A stretch of DNA of 64,000 nucleotides from Cytophagales bacterium (GTDB lineage: Bacteria; Bacteroidota; Bacteroidia; Cytophagales; Cyclobacteriaceae), in contig JAKSDQ010000007.1 in assembly GCA_022360015.1 (NCBI GenBank), forward strand, positions 22,585 to 86,584, given 5' to 3'. Below, piece after piece: positions 16,898 to 25,060 of the stretch (within the stretch, counting starts at the first letter, position 1; each line of letters starts with the position of its first letter). The translations under genes and the position numbers were made by a program. The notes beneath the pieces were generated by a model, which made no database searches, was not told the origin of the DNA, and saw only the letters and a list, made by a program, of their open reading frames with translations.

Positions 16898-17170
16898 GTT
16901 GTACAACGCTTTTAGCAGGTATCCGGAAATGTTGTCAGTGTCACTGAGATGAGCCCGATTACGCCAAAGGTCTGTGAACATATCGTGTATACCATCCTGT
17001 ACCATTTCACGGTCAGTGCTAAACCGGAGGCCATCATTTGATAACAAATCTATGTAGTCTGTATACAGCCGGGCAAAAGCTTCTTTGTTACCATTTTTAA
17101 ATGATATCCGGAGACTGGCCTCATCATTTATCGTATCGGAGCATGGCTTTACTTCTCTCATTTTCATCAT
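16898..17170 (-). pseudogene. Truncated ECF sigma factor (region 2 only)
   Basis: The minus-strand frame opens with a sigma-70 region 2 profile: LRISFKNGNKEAFARLYTDYID, then MVQDGIHDMFTDLWRNR and ISGYLLKALYN. After residue 91 the similarity stops and the frame runs as unrelated sequence into the rnfB 3' end (open to 16805). Region 4, needed for -35 recognition, is absent. It is a decayed ECF sigma gene lying tail-to-tail with rnfB. Confidence 0.8.
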
Positions 17171-17641
17171 GACTACACTAAATTATTACAACTCTGTTAA
17201 GCAAGGAAAACATCCCGGAAGTTTCAGAGTAGAAAAATTTAAATAAAATAAAGATTTTTTTTGTACGATCAAAAAGGTGATGCTTGAGGTTTGAAAAAGG
17301 TACCAAACCTTTCAGAGGGATAAAACAAGCATTTAAAAATCATTATAAAGTGTTTTTCTTTCATAGCTAATTCTATCATAATTGATTAATTTCGACCAGC
17401 TTTCAATAATGAAAACAAATAATTAAAAAAAGTATAAAAAAATTTGTAAATACAAAACCAAATCTGTACATTTGTTTTAACATTATGCTCTTGGCAACGT
17501 ATCTTCATTTTTTTACAATATTTTATAGCGAGGATGCCAAACCTTGAGCTTTTTTTATTCCCCCATTTACAGACTGGTTTCAACAAGCCTGTAGCAAAGC
17601 TAGGACCAGACAGCAGTTATTTTATCTTTAAAAGACTTTAA
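17171..17641. other. AT-rich intergenic region
   Basis: No gene is recognised in this 470-bp, very AT-rich stretch. A 7-bp inverted repeat AGGTTTG / CAAACCT with a 10-nt spacer lies at 17287-17310 and could form a small hairpin. The region separates the decayed sigma gene from the NYN-domain gene. Confidence 0.5.
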
Positions 17642-18313
17642 ATGAAAAAAACAGCCATCTTAGTAGATGGGGGATTCTTTTTAAAAAGATATCGATACAT
17701 CAACAAAATAAGAAGTTTGGATCCCATAAGGACAGCTAATGACTTATGGGGGATGTGTCTGAGACATCTAACTCAGGCCAAGGGCGAAGCCTTTGATTTA
17801 TATCGAATATACTACTATGATTGCCTGCCTTATGACAAGAAGCAACACAATCCTGTTACCGGTAAATCCATCGATTTTTCAAGAACAGAACAGCATAGAT
17901 TTCAATTGGATTTCTTTGAGGAATTAAAAAAGAAAAGAAAAATAGCGCTCCGGTTAGGAGTTCTGGAAGATAAAAAGCGTTGGATGATAACCCCCTCTAA
18001 AACCAAAGCGCTTTTAAAAAAAAAATTGATGATTGATGACCTCAGGGAAGGTGATGTTCAATTTGACTTTAATCAAAAAAGAGTTGATATTAAAATTGGA
18101 CTGGACATTGCAGCAATGACATTAAAAAAACAGGTAGATCAAATTATCCTGGTGTCAGGCGATAGTGACTTTGTGCCGGCCGCGAAACTGGCAAGACGTG
18201 AAGGAGTCGATTTTTTACTCGATCCAATGTGGAACCCAATAAAACCTCATTTATTTGAACATATCGACGGATTAGTATCCAGAATCAAAAGACCCGATAA
18301 TCACGATGCTTAA
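17642..18313 (+). CDS. NYN-domain (PIN-like) putative ribonuclease
   Basis: 223-residue protein of the NYN/LabA-DUF88 type, a PIN-like fold usually associated with RNA cleavage. Acidic metal-site positions are visible: ILVDGGFF at the N-terminus (Asp9), VDIKIGLDIAAM near 150, and the diagnostic SGDSDFVPAAKLAR near 178, where the DSD pair sits. No second domain, signal peptide or membrane segment is present. It stands alone between an AT-rich gap and repeats, with lower GC than the flanking operons, which may mean acquisition. A role in defence or RNA turnover is only an inference. Confidence 0.85.
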   Translation: MKKTAILVDGGFFLKRYRYINKIRSLDPIRTANDLWGMCLRHLTQAKGEAFDLYRIYYYDCLPYDKKQHNPVTGKSIDFSRTEQHRFQLDFFEELKKKRKIALRLGVLEDKKRWMITPSKTKALLKKKLMIDDLREGDVQFDFNQKRVDIKIGLDIAAMTLKKQVDQIILVSGDSDFVPAAKLARREGVDFLLDPMWNPIKPHLFEHIDGLVSRIKRPDNHDA

Positions 18314-18373
18314 TGTAAGAGCTTACTTAGGCCAATGCAAATAAATAAGTATATTTTATTTGACGACTAGGTG

Positions 18374-18420
18374 TAATTGGCAATGGAAAATTGTCAATTG
18401 ACAGTTGAAAATTGACAATT
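18374..18420. repeat. ATTGACAATT-type repeat, second copy
   Basis: Tandem and inverted units of AATTGTCAATTGACAGTT and AAAATTGACAATT, similar to the tract at 1934-1968. Intergenic and at the 3' side of the NYN gene. The inverted arms could form a hairpin, but no T-run follows as in a classical terminator. Confidence 0.5.
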
Positions 18421-18551
18421 ATTTTATAGTATTCACCTTTGATTCGGCGATTATGAAATCGTCTCATCCTCTGATCATTAAGGCCATCGGATAGGGCAAG
18501 GGTCTCGGTTGTGCTTTCCAATGTCGTTAAAAGGCACGAGTGAGACGTGGA

Positions 18552-18660
18552 TGTTGCACAACGTTTTCGACAAATTTCTTTGTGTCTCTTTGTGTCTTGG
18601 TGACTTTGTGGTTCACCATTTTTCACCACGGAGGCACCAAGACACAAAGAGACACGGAGG
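18552..18660. repeat. Palindromic intergenic repeat, family A, copy 2
   Basis: Same orientation, start (TGTTGCACAAC) and end as the copy at 94-202. The arms CTCTTTGTGTCTTGGTG and CACCAAGACACAAAGAG are exact reverse complements here, so this copy is the better palindrome. The rest of 18314-19014 holds no gene I can support; short open frames there translate the repeat. Confidence 0.8.
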
Positions 18661-18921
18661 TTTTCGCTTATAAAATAAAAATACAAGCACATGTTTGAGT
18701 TGTGCAGTAGCCAAGAGACGCTTGTGCCATACTTTAAAACCGGGTCTGCAACCCCCAAACTCCGCAACCCGGAACCTAAAACAAAAGCCACCTGAAACAA
18801 CGATTAACCCCAAAAAACGGTCGGCCCGAATAGGTTTTGCCTCGAGTCGCGAACGGGTCGGGGTTAAGATAAAATATGCTTCATGCATTGATAAAATAAA
18901 AAAGTAAAAAATCGGCCGCTG

Positions 18922-18948
18922 ATGTTAAATCAGATTGTTTGATTTTAC
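18922..18948. promoter_or_regulatory. Inverted repeat upstream of usp/V-ATPase operon
   Basis: TGTTAAATCA and TGATTTTACA form a 10-bp inverted repeat with one mismatch and a 7-nt spacer, 66 nt before the Usp start codon. It has the size of a dimeric repressor or activator site. The regulator is unknown. Confidence 0.45.
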
Positions 18949-19014
18949 ATAAAATAGTATTACTATTACAGGGGTTTATTATCACCATAGTTTTAATTGT
19001 ATAAGGACTAAAAA

Positions 19015-19824
19015 ATGGCAATTCAGACCATCCTGTTTCCTACCGATTTTTCAGACAGATCCAAGAAAGCTTTACAACAAGCCATCTGTTTTGTAAAGGG
19101 CTCTTCTATGAAACTTATCATCTATCATGTCTATCACAGACCGTCTGTCGATGATGACAAAACTGCATCGCTGGAAGAAAAAGAAAAATCCGTAGAGAAC
19201 GCCTTTAATAACCTGAAAAGGGTATACCCTGAATTGGCGGATGTCAATCACACCTTCAGAAAAGAATTAGGTATTTCCACTGATAATATCATTGCGATGG
19301 CCGGAAAAGCCAACGCAGACATGATTATTATGGCTACTAAAGGCGCCAAGGGATTTGGTGAACTATGGGGGAGCAAGACAGAGAAAATCGTTGAAAATGT
19401 GAAAATCCCGGTGTTAGTGATACCTGATAATACCAGTTTGGAGGATATCGATCGCATTGGCCTGGCTTATGATTACAGGATTACAATCAGTACAGATATT
19501 CTGGCAAACATTGTGGCCACCGCCGAACGCCTGAAGGCCAATGTCGATATAATCAGTATCAATCTTGATGAGCGTTCCTTAAGCGAAGAAAAGGCCAATG
19601 TCAGATTGGACCTGAAGAAGCAACTCGAAAGCATACCGCATACTTTTAGCTATACACACCATACAAATATCGAGGAAGGGATTATGCAGTATTGCCACAA
19701 TAATGGAATTGATATGATATGTATTTTACCCAAATCCTACAATTTCATAGAAGAGTTATTCCATGAAAGCCTGACCAAAAAGATGATATTTCATAGCGAT
19801 ATCCCCCTTCTGGTGATTAAATAA
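19015..19824 (+). CDS. UspA-family universal stress protein (tandem domain)
   Basis: 269-residue protein with two UspA-like domains. The first is well conserved: ILFPTDFSDRSKKALQQA at the N-terminus and a nucleotide-binding-type MATKGAKGFGELWGSKTEKIVENVKIPVLVIP near 105-135. The second (about 145-269) is more divergent and ends HSDIPLLVIK. Cytoplasmic. It begins the block that continues, 19 nt after its stop, with the V-ATPase E subunit, so it is probably the first gene of that operon. Usp proteins usually respond to energy or nutrient stress, which would fit an ion-pump operon; the specific role is unknown. Confidence 0.88.
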   Translation: MAIQTILFPTDFSDRSKKALQQAICFVKGSSMKLIIYHVYHRPSVDDDKTASLEEKEKSVENAFNNLKRVYPELADVNHTFRKELGISTDNIIAMAGKANADMIIMATKGAKGFGELWGSKTEKIVENVKIPVLVIPDNTSLEDIDRIGLAYDYRITISTDILANIVATAERLKANVDIISINLDERSLSEEKANVRLDLKKQLESIPHTFSYTHHTNIEEGIMQYCHNNGIDMICILPKSYNFIEELFHESLTKKMIFHSDIPLLVIK

Positions 19825-19843
19825 CTCTAAACATACATCTAAG

Positions 19844-20455
19844 ATGGAACAACTAACAAATTTGGATAAACTCACTGAAAAAATATACCAGGAAGGGCTT
19901 AGCAAAGCGGATGAGCAGTCAAAAGAGATACTAAAGGAAGCTGAAAAACAGGCAGCACAAATCATCGACGAGGCCAGGGCTAAGGCTGACGAACTTATCA
20001 ACACAGCCAAAAAAACAATAGAAAGGGAAACCAGAAGTGCTGAAAGCGAGATAAAGCTGAAAGGCAAACAATTAGTAAGTGACCTCAAGCATGAAATTAA
20101 CCATTTGCTAAGAGAGAAAATAATAGACCATAACATCAGGGAATCGTTTGGTGATCAGGAGTTCTTAAAGTCATTGATCATAGAAATTGCCGGATACTGG
20201 AAATCAGAAGGCGAACTGGAACTGCGCTTACCGGCAAAAATAAAGGAGAAGGTGGACGGAGCACTTGAGCGTGGTATTGCCCATCATATCGACAACCTGA
20301 CTGTTAATTTCAGTGACCGGTTTTCAGATGGCTTCAGAATAGCAAGAAAATCAGACTCCTACGTCATTACCTTTAGCGAAGATGATTTCATCGAGCTTTT
20401 TAGCAGCTACCTGAAAGAAAAGACCCGGACATTATTGTTTGTCGAAAAGCCATGA
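19844..20455 (+). CDS. ntpE: V-type ATPase subunit E
   Basis: Peripheral-stalk subunit, 203 residues. The N-terminal two thirds is a long charged Ala/Glu/Lys-rich coiled coil (about 5-90), including ILKEAEKQAAQIIDEARAKAD, followed by a globular C-terminal domain (about 105-203), as usual for subunit E. It is the first structural gene of the operon and overlaps the next gene by 4 nt. No subunit G/H gene is seen, so E may form the stalk with an unrecognised partner encoded elsewhere. Confidence 0.85.
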   Translation: MEQLTNLDKLTEKIYQEGLSKADEQSKEILKEAEKQAAQIIDEARAKADELINTAKKTIERETRSAESEIKLKGKQLVSDLKHEINHLLREKIIDHNIRESFGDQEFLKSLIIEIAGYWKSEGELELRLPAKIKEKVDGALERGIAHHIDNLTVNFSDRFSDGFRIARKSDSYVITFSEDDFIELFSSYLKEKTRTLLFVEKP

Positions 20456-21267
20456 AGTATTATTACCTCATAGCTACCTTGCCGGATCTTTCCCTTGAGA
20501 TTGAAACCGCAAATATCAACTTCGATGAAATAGTAGAAACCATAGAAAGAAACCTCACCAATGAGGATAAACAGATCTTCAAATACCTGATCTACCCTCA
20601 TGATAACCGGAATTTGCTAAATGCTATCTTCAAAAAACATCATGGAATAGTTCCCTTGCCTTTTCAAAGACCAGCCGTTTTTAGTCCGGTGATTATTGAG
20701 GATTACGTACAGGAGCGATACAATTTTCCTGATTACATGGCTGACTTTTTGATGACTTTTCAGGAAAGGTTTTCAGAGATGGAGATGGTCGAAACAGAAA
20801 CCCACTTGGTAGAAAGTTTTATTCGGGAAGTATCGCAGGTACCGGAGGCCTTTATTAAAGACTATTATTTTTTTGAAAAACACTTAAAAAGCATGGTGGC
20901 AGCTTTTAACCGCTCTCTCTATAACTTCCATGGTTCTGTGTCGGTATTGGAAGAGACGGAAATCAGCGAAAAGCTGGCCAATGAGGGTTCGGGGATGTCT
21001 GTTCTTTCTCAAACCTATCCCTTTATAGTTTCACTTAGGGAAGCAATTCATTCAAAAAAACCATGGCTCATAGAGCAAACCGTCGATCAGATAAAATGGG
21101 AATTTATTGACCATTATAACAAGGAATTTTTTAGCAACCGGCATGTTTATGGTTATGTATTAAAACTTTTTATACTACAAAGGCGAGATTTATTAGAGCA
21201 AGCTGATACAAAAACGCATTTTGAAAGGTTAAATAAGCAGGTAGGGGCGTTTAGGGAGCTAATTTAA
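20452..21267 (+). CDS. DUF2764 protein, V-ATPase operon (subunit C position)
   Basis: 271-residue soluble protein starting MKYYYLIATLPDLSLE, the typical opening of DUF2764 proteins. In Bacteroidota, spirochaete and chlamydial V-ATPase operons this gene stands between E and A, where other bacteria carry subunit C (the d-type socket between rotor and ring). It is therefore thought to replace C. It overlaps ntpE by 4 nt and precedes ntpA by 11 nt. No enzymatic motif is visible. Confidence 0.85.
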   Translation: MKYYYLIATLPDLSLEIETANINFDEIVETIERNLTNEDKQIFKYLIYPHDNRNLLNAIFKKHHGIVPLPFQRPAVFSPVIIEDYVQERYNFPDYMADFLMTFQERFSEMEMVETETHLVESFIREVSQVPEAFIKDYYFFEKHLKSMVAAFNRSLYNFHGSVSVLEETEISEKLANEGSGMSVLSQTYPFIVSLREAIHSKKPWLIEQTVDQIKWEFIDHYNKEFFSNRHVYGYVLKLFILQRRDLLEQADTKTHFERLNKQVGAFRELI

Positions 21268-21278
21268 AGATTTCAGGT

Positions 21279-23054
21279 ATGACAACAGGCATTATTTCGA
21301 GCATCATATCCAATTTGGTCACCATCGAGGCCAATGGCCCGGTAGGGCAAAACGAGATTTGTTTTATTATTAACCAGGGCATACGGCTAAGGGCCGAAGT
21401 AATCAGGGTCAATGGCCATACGGCCTCAGCACAGGTTTTTGAGTCGACACGGAGTATCAAAATCGGAGCGCAGGTGGAATTTACCGGGCGAATGCTGGAG
21501 GTGGAGTTGGGGCCGGGTATTTTATCCAAGAACTATGATGGGCTGCAGAATGACCTTCAAAAAATGGGTGGCCTTTTTCTTAACACAGGAGAGATAACGG
21601 ATCCGCTGGACGACGATGTATATTATAGCTTCACGCCCCTGGGCCGGATGCGGGATGAGGTGACTGCGGGCGACTGGCTTGGCCAGGTGAAAGAAAATTG
21701 GATCGAACATAAAATTATGGTTCCTTTTTACCTCGCCGGGCACTATACCATAAAATGGGTAGCTGAAGCGGGTGACTATAAAATCAGGGATAAAATAGCA
21801 ACACTGGTATCGGGTGAGGGGGAGGAAATCCATGTTACCATGACGCAGAAATGGCCGGTAAAAGCAGCCATTAAAGCTTACAAGCAAAAAATCAGGCCTT
21901 ATAACATTTTACAAACAGGGATGAGGGTAATCGATACCTTTAACCCTATTGCCGAGGGCGGTACCGGATACATTCCGGGGCCTTTTGGCACAGGAAAAAC
22001 AGTGTTGCAACAAGCCATCGCCAAAAACGGCGAAGCAGATATTATTTTTATTGTAGCGTGTGGTGAAAGGGCCAACGAGGTAGTCGAGATATTTACTGAG
22101 TTTCCCGAACTTACCGATCCCCGTACGGGAAGAAAGCTGCAGGAAAGAACTACCATCATTTGCAATACATCCAATATGCCCGTAGCAGCGCGTGAAGCAT
22201 CCGTATATGTAGGAATGACGCTGGCGGAGTATTACAGAAACATGGGACTGAAGGTACTTATGCTGGCTGACTCTACCTCACGATGGGCACAGGCCCTGCG
22301 TGAAATGTCCAACCGGCTGGAAGAGTTACCCGGACAGGATGCGTTTCCTGTGGAGCTGCCTGCAACAATAGCCAATTTTTACAGCCGTGCAGGCTTTGTG
22401 CGACTTAACAATGACAAATCGGGCTCAATCACATTTCTTGGTACCATATCACCCGCCGGGGGTAACTTTAAGGAGCCGGTGACAGAGTCCACCAGTAAAG
22501 TAGCGCGTTGCTTTTACGCCCTCTCACAGAAAAGGGCTGACGCCAAACGCTATCCGGCCATCGACCCGCTCGACTCCTATTCCAAATACCTGGATTATGT
22601 CGAGTTTCAGGAATATACCAACGCCCATATCCAGGATGGCTGGGTGGATCTTGTGAAAAAAACCAAAAACCTGGTACGCAAAGGCCTCGAAGCGCGGGAG
22701 CAAATTAATATCCTGGGTGACGATGCCGTACCGGTGAGTTATCATATGGATTTCTGGCGAAGTGAGTTGATAGACTTTGTTATCATTCAGCAGGACTCAT
22801 TCGATGACATAGACATGAACGTGCCAATGGAACGTCAGAAATACATGATCAATAAAATTATTGATATATGTGATATGGAATTTGGATTTGAGGAATTTCA
22901 ACAGGTGTCAGACTATTTCAAACAACTTATTAACCTCGCCAAGCAAATGAATTACTCCCGTTTTGATTCCAGGGAGTTCAAGCAATATGAAGAGGAATTA
23001 AACCGGTTATTAGAAGAGAATGTTTCCACGAACAAAAGTGATGCTATAGCATGA
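21279..23054 (+). CDS. ntpA: V-type ATPase catalytic subunit A
   Basis: Catalytic nucleotide-binding subunit, 591 residues, normal length. The Walker A loop GPFGTGKT is at about 232-239, where most family members have GPFGSGKT. The V-type bulge domain lies upstream of it (about 110-190). GERANEVVEIFTEFPEL and ADSTSRWAQALREMSNRLEELPGQDAFP follow, containing the Walker B and arginine-rich segments. It overlaps ntpB by 4 nt. Direction (ATP synthesis or hydrolysis) cannot be read from sequence. Confidence 0.96.
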   Translation: MTTGIISSIISNLVTIEANGPVGQNEICFIINQGIRLRAEVIRVNGHTASAQVFESTRSIKIGAQVEFTGRMLEVELGPGILSKNYDGLQNDLQKMGGLFLNTGEITDPLDDDVYYSFTPLGRMRDEVTAGDWLGQVKENWIEHKIMVPFYLAGHYTIKWVAEAGDYKIRDKIATLVSGEGEEIHVTMTQKWPVKAAIKAYKQKIRPYNILQTGMRVIDTFNPIAEGGTGYIPGPFGTGKTVLQQAIAKNGEADIIFIVACGERANEVVEIFTEFPELTDPRTGRKLQERTTIICNTSNMPVAAREASVYVGMTLAEYYRNMGLKVLMLADSTSRWAQALREMSNRLEELPGQDAFPVELPATIANFYSRAGFVRLNNDKSGSITFLGTISPAGGNFKEPVTESTSKVARCFYALSQKRADAKRYPAIDPLDSYSKYLDYVEFQEYTNAHIQDGWVDLVKKTKNLVRKGLEAREQINILGDDAVPVSYHMDFWRSELIDFVIIQQDSFDDIDMNVPMERQKYMINKIIDICDMEFGFEEFQQVSDYFKQLINLAKQMNYSRFDSREFKQYEEELNRLLEENVSTNKSDAIA

Positions 23055-24412
23055 AAACAAAGGCTTTTCAAAGAATATATACCAGTCTCTCGGCCATTAC
23101 CAAGGCGACGTGCTTGTTGAGAGCCGAAAATGTGATGTATGAAGAGTTGGCCTGGGTAGATGGCAGGCCAGCGCAGGTGATAAAAGTAGTGGATGATATG
23201 GTTACGCTGCAAGTATTTCCCGGAACCGAAGGAATAGCCACAGAAGCTGAAGTGGTTTTTTCAGGACATCCTCCTCAACTGAAGGTGGGTGAGTTGCTCT
23301 CAGGCAGGTTCTTCGACGCCTATGGCCATCCGATCGACGGCGGACCTGAACCCGATGGGGAAAGTCAGGATATTGGCGGCCCGGCCGTGAACCCTGTGCA
23401 ACGTTCAAAACCTTCATCATTAATAGCTACCGGTATCGCAGGCATCGACCTGAACAATACTTTGGTAACCGGTCAAAAAATCCCATTTTTTGCCGACCCT
23501 GACCAACCCTACAACAATGTGCTGGCAGAAGTAGCTATGCGTGCCGAAGTGGATAAAATAGTGCTGGGTGGCATGGGCCTGTCTAATGACGACTACCTTT
23601 ATTTTAAAAATACATTCACGCAGGCCGGTGTGCTGGATAAAATCATTTGTTTTATCAATACCTCCGAAAACCCGCCCTTGGAAAGGTTATTAATCCCACA
23701 CATGGCCTGTACCGCTGCCGAACATTTCGCCTTTGAAAAGAAGCAAAAGGTACTGGTTTTATTGACGGATATGACCTTGTATGCGGACGCCCTGGCAATT
23801 GTGGCCAATAAAATGGATCAAATCCCCTCCAAAGACGCTATGCCGGGCTCCCTCTACAGTGACCTCGCCAATATCTATGAGAAAGCGGTGCAGTTTGCCC
23901 ACGGTGGCTCAATCACCATCATTGCGGTAACGACCCTCAACGAGGGAGACATCACCCACGCCATACCTGACAATACAGGCTACATCACCGAAGGTCAGTT
24001 GTTTCTCAAACAGGATACAGATATCGGCAAAGTGATTGTGGATCCTTTCCGTAGCCTGTCTAGGCTCAAGCAAAATGTTATAGGCATCAAAACCCGGGAA
24101 GATCACCCCCAGGTGATGAATACCCTCGTAAGACTTTATGCCGATGCCAAGGAAGCAAAGACCAAACAGGAAAATGGTTTTGACCTGAATGAATATGATA
24201 AACGTTGCCTTCCATTTGCATTGGAATACTCCGAAAGGCTGCTGGCTATAGATGTCAATATTTCCATCGAAGAAATGCTGGACATTGGCTGGGAGCTTAT
24301 GGAAAAGTATTTTGAAAAATATGAGCTGGGAATTAAGGATAAGTTAATAGATAAATATTGGCCAAAAGAAAAGCAGCCAAGTAAGGTGGAAATGGTTAAT
24401 TCAGAAGTATAG
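23051..24412 (+). CDS. ntpB: V-type ATPase regulatory subunit B
   Basis: Non-catalytic hexamer subunit, 453 residues. It lacks a Walker A loop, as expected; the corresponding position reads FFADPDQPYNNVLAEVAMRA. LTDMTLYADALAIVANKMDQIPSKDAMPGSLYSDLA is the family signature near 237-275. It overlaps ntpA by 4 nt and is followed by ntpD after 48 nt, the only sizable gap in the operon. Confidence 0.95.
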   Translation: MKTKAFQRIYTSLSAITKATCLLRAENVMYEELAWVDGRPAQVIKVVDDMVTLQVFPGTEGIATEAEVVFSGHPPQLKVGELLSGRFFDAYGHPIDGGPEPDGESQDIGGPAVNPVQRSKPSSLIATGIAGIDLNNTLVTGQKIPFFADPDQPYNNVLAEVAMRAEVDKIVLGGMGLSNDDYLYFKNTFTQAGVLDKIICFINTSENPPLERLLIPHMACTAAEHFAFEKKQKVLVLLTDMTLYADALAIVANKMDQIPSKDAMPGSLYSDLANIYEKAVQFAHGGSITIIAVTTLNEGDITHAIPDNTGYITEGQLFLKQDTDIGKVIVDPFRSLSRLKQNVIGIKTREDHPQVMNTLVRLYADAKEAKTKQENGFDLNEYDKRCLPFALEYSERLLAIDVNISIEEMLDIGWELMEKYFEKYELGIKDKLIDKYWPKEKQPSKVEMVNSEV

Positions 24413-24460
24413 TAATCCGGGAATTGTAGATGTGTTCGGTCAATAACAGGTAAAAAACTA

Positions 24461-25060
24461 ATGGCGCTTAAATATCAATATAACAAAAACGCCCTGCAGG
24501 ATATAAAACGGCAGTTGAATATCCGTGTAAATGCATTGCCTATATTGAAACGGAAAGAAACTGCGTTGCGCCACGAGGTAAGAATTGTTCAAAAAGAACT
24601 GAATGACCTTAAAGAAAAGTTGAATTCTGCCAGGGCCCTGCAACCGGATTTTGGTAGATTCTGGGTAGAATTTCCGGATATTTTGCGGGTCGATTCATTG
24701 GATGTTGTCAAAAAAAATATTGTAGGTGTAAAAATCCCGTATTTGAAGGAAGTCAATTTCCGGATAAATTCCATTAACTGGTTCAACCGACACGCCTGGC
24801 TGCCGGCCGGGGTAGAAGCCTTGCAGGAAGTTATCCATACCCAGTTGCTCATTTCTATAGCTGAAAAACAAATAAACATACTCCATGAGGCCCGTAAAAA
24901 AACCACTCAAAAGGTAAACCTCTATGAAAAGGTACAGATCCCTGCCTACGAGGAAGCCATCAGGAAGATCAAACGCTTCCTCGAAGACAAAGAAAACATT
25001 ACCAAGGCAGGCCAGAAAATCGTAAAAAAGAAAAATGATCTAAAACAAATACCGGTATGA
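24461..25060 (+). CDS. ntpD: V-type ATPase subunit D
   Basis: Central rotor shaft subunit, 199 residues, almost entirely helical with long coiled coils at both ends (about 10-55 and 125-190), as in NtpD. It opens with the usual ALKYQYNKNALQDIKRQL and has RRN/NALEY-like features weakly preserved. Overlaps ntpI by 4 nt. The small subunit F, which pairs with D in Enterococcus, is not found here, as in other operons of this type. Confidence 0.88.
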   Translation: MALKYQYNKNALQDIKRQLNIRVNALPILKRKETALRHEVRIVQKELNDLKEKLNSARALQPDFGRFWVEFPDILRVDSLDVVKKNIVGVKIPYLKEVNFRINSINWFNRHAWLPAGVEALQEVIHTQLLISIAEKQINILHEARKKTTQKVNLYEKVQIPAYEEAIRKIKRFLEDKENITKAGQKIVKKKNDLKQIPV

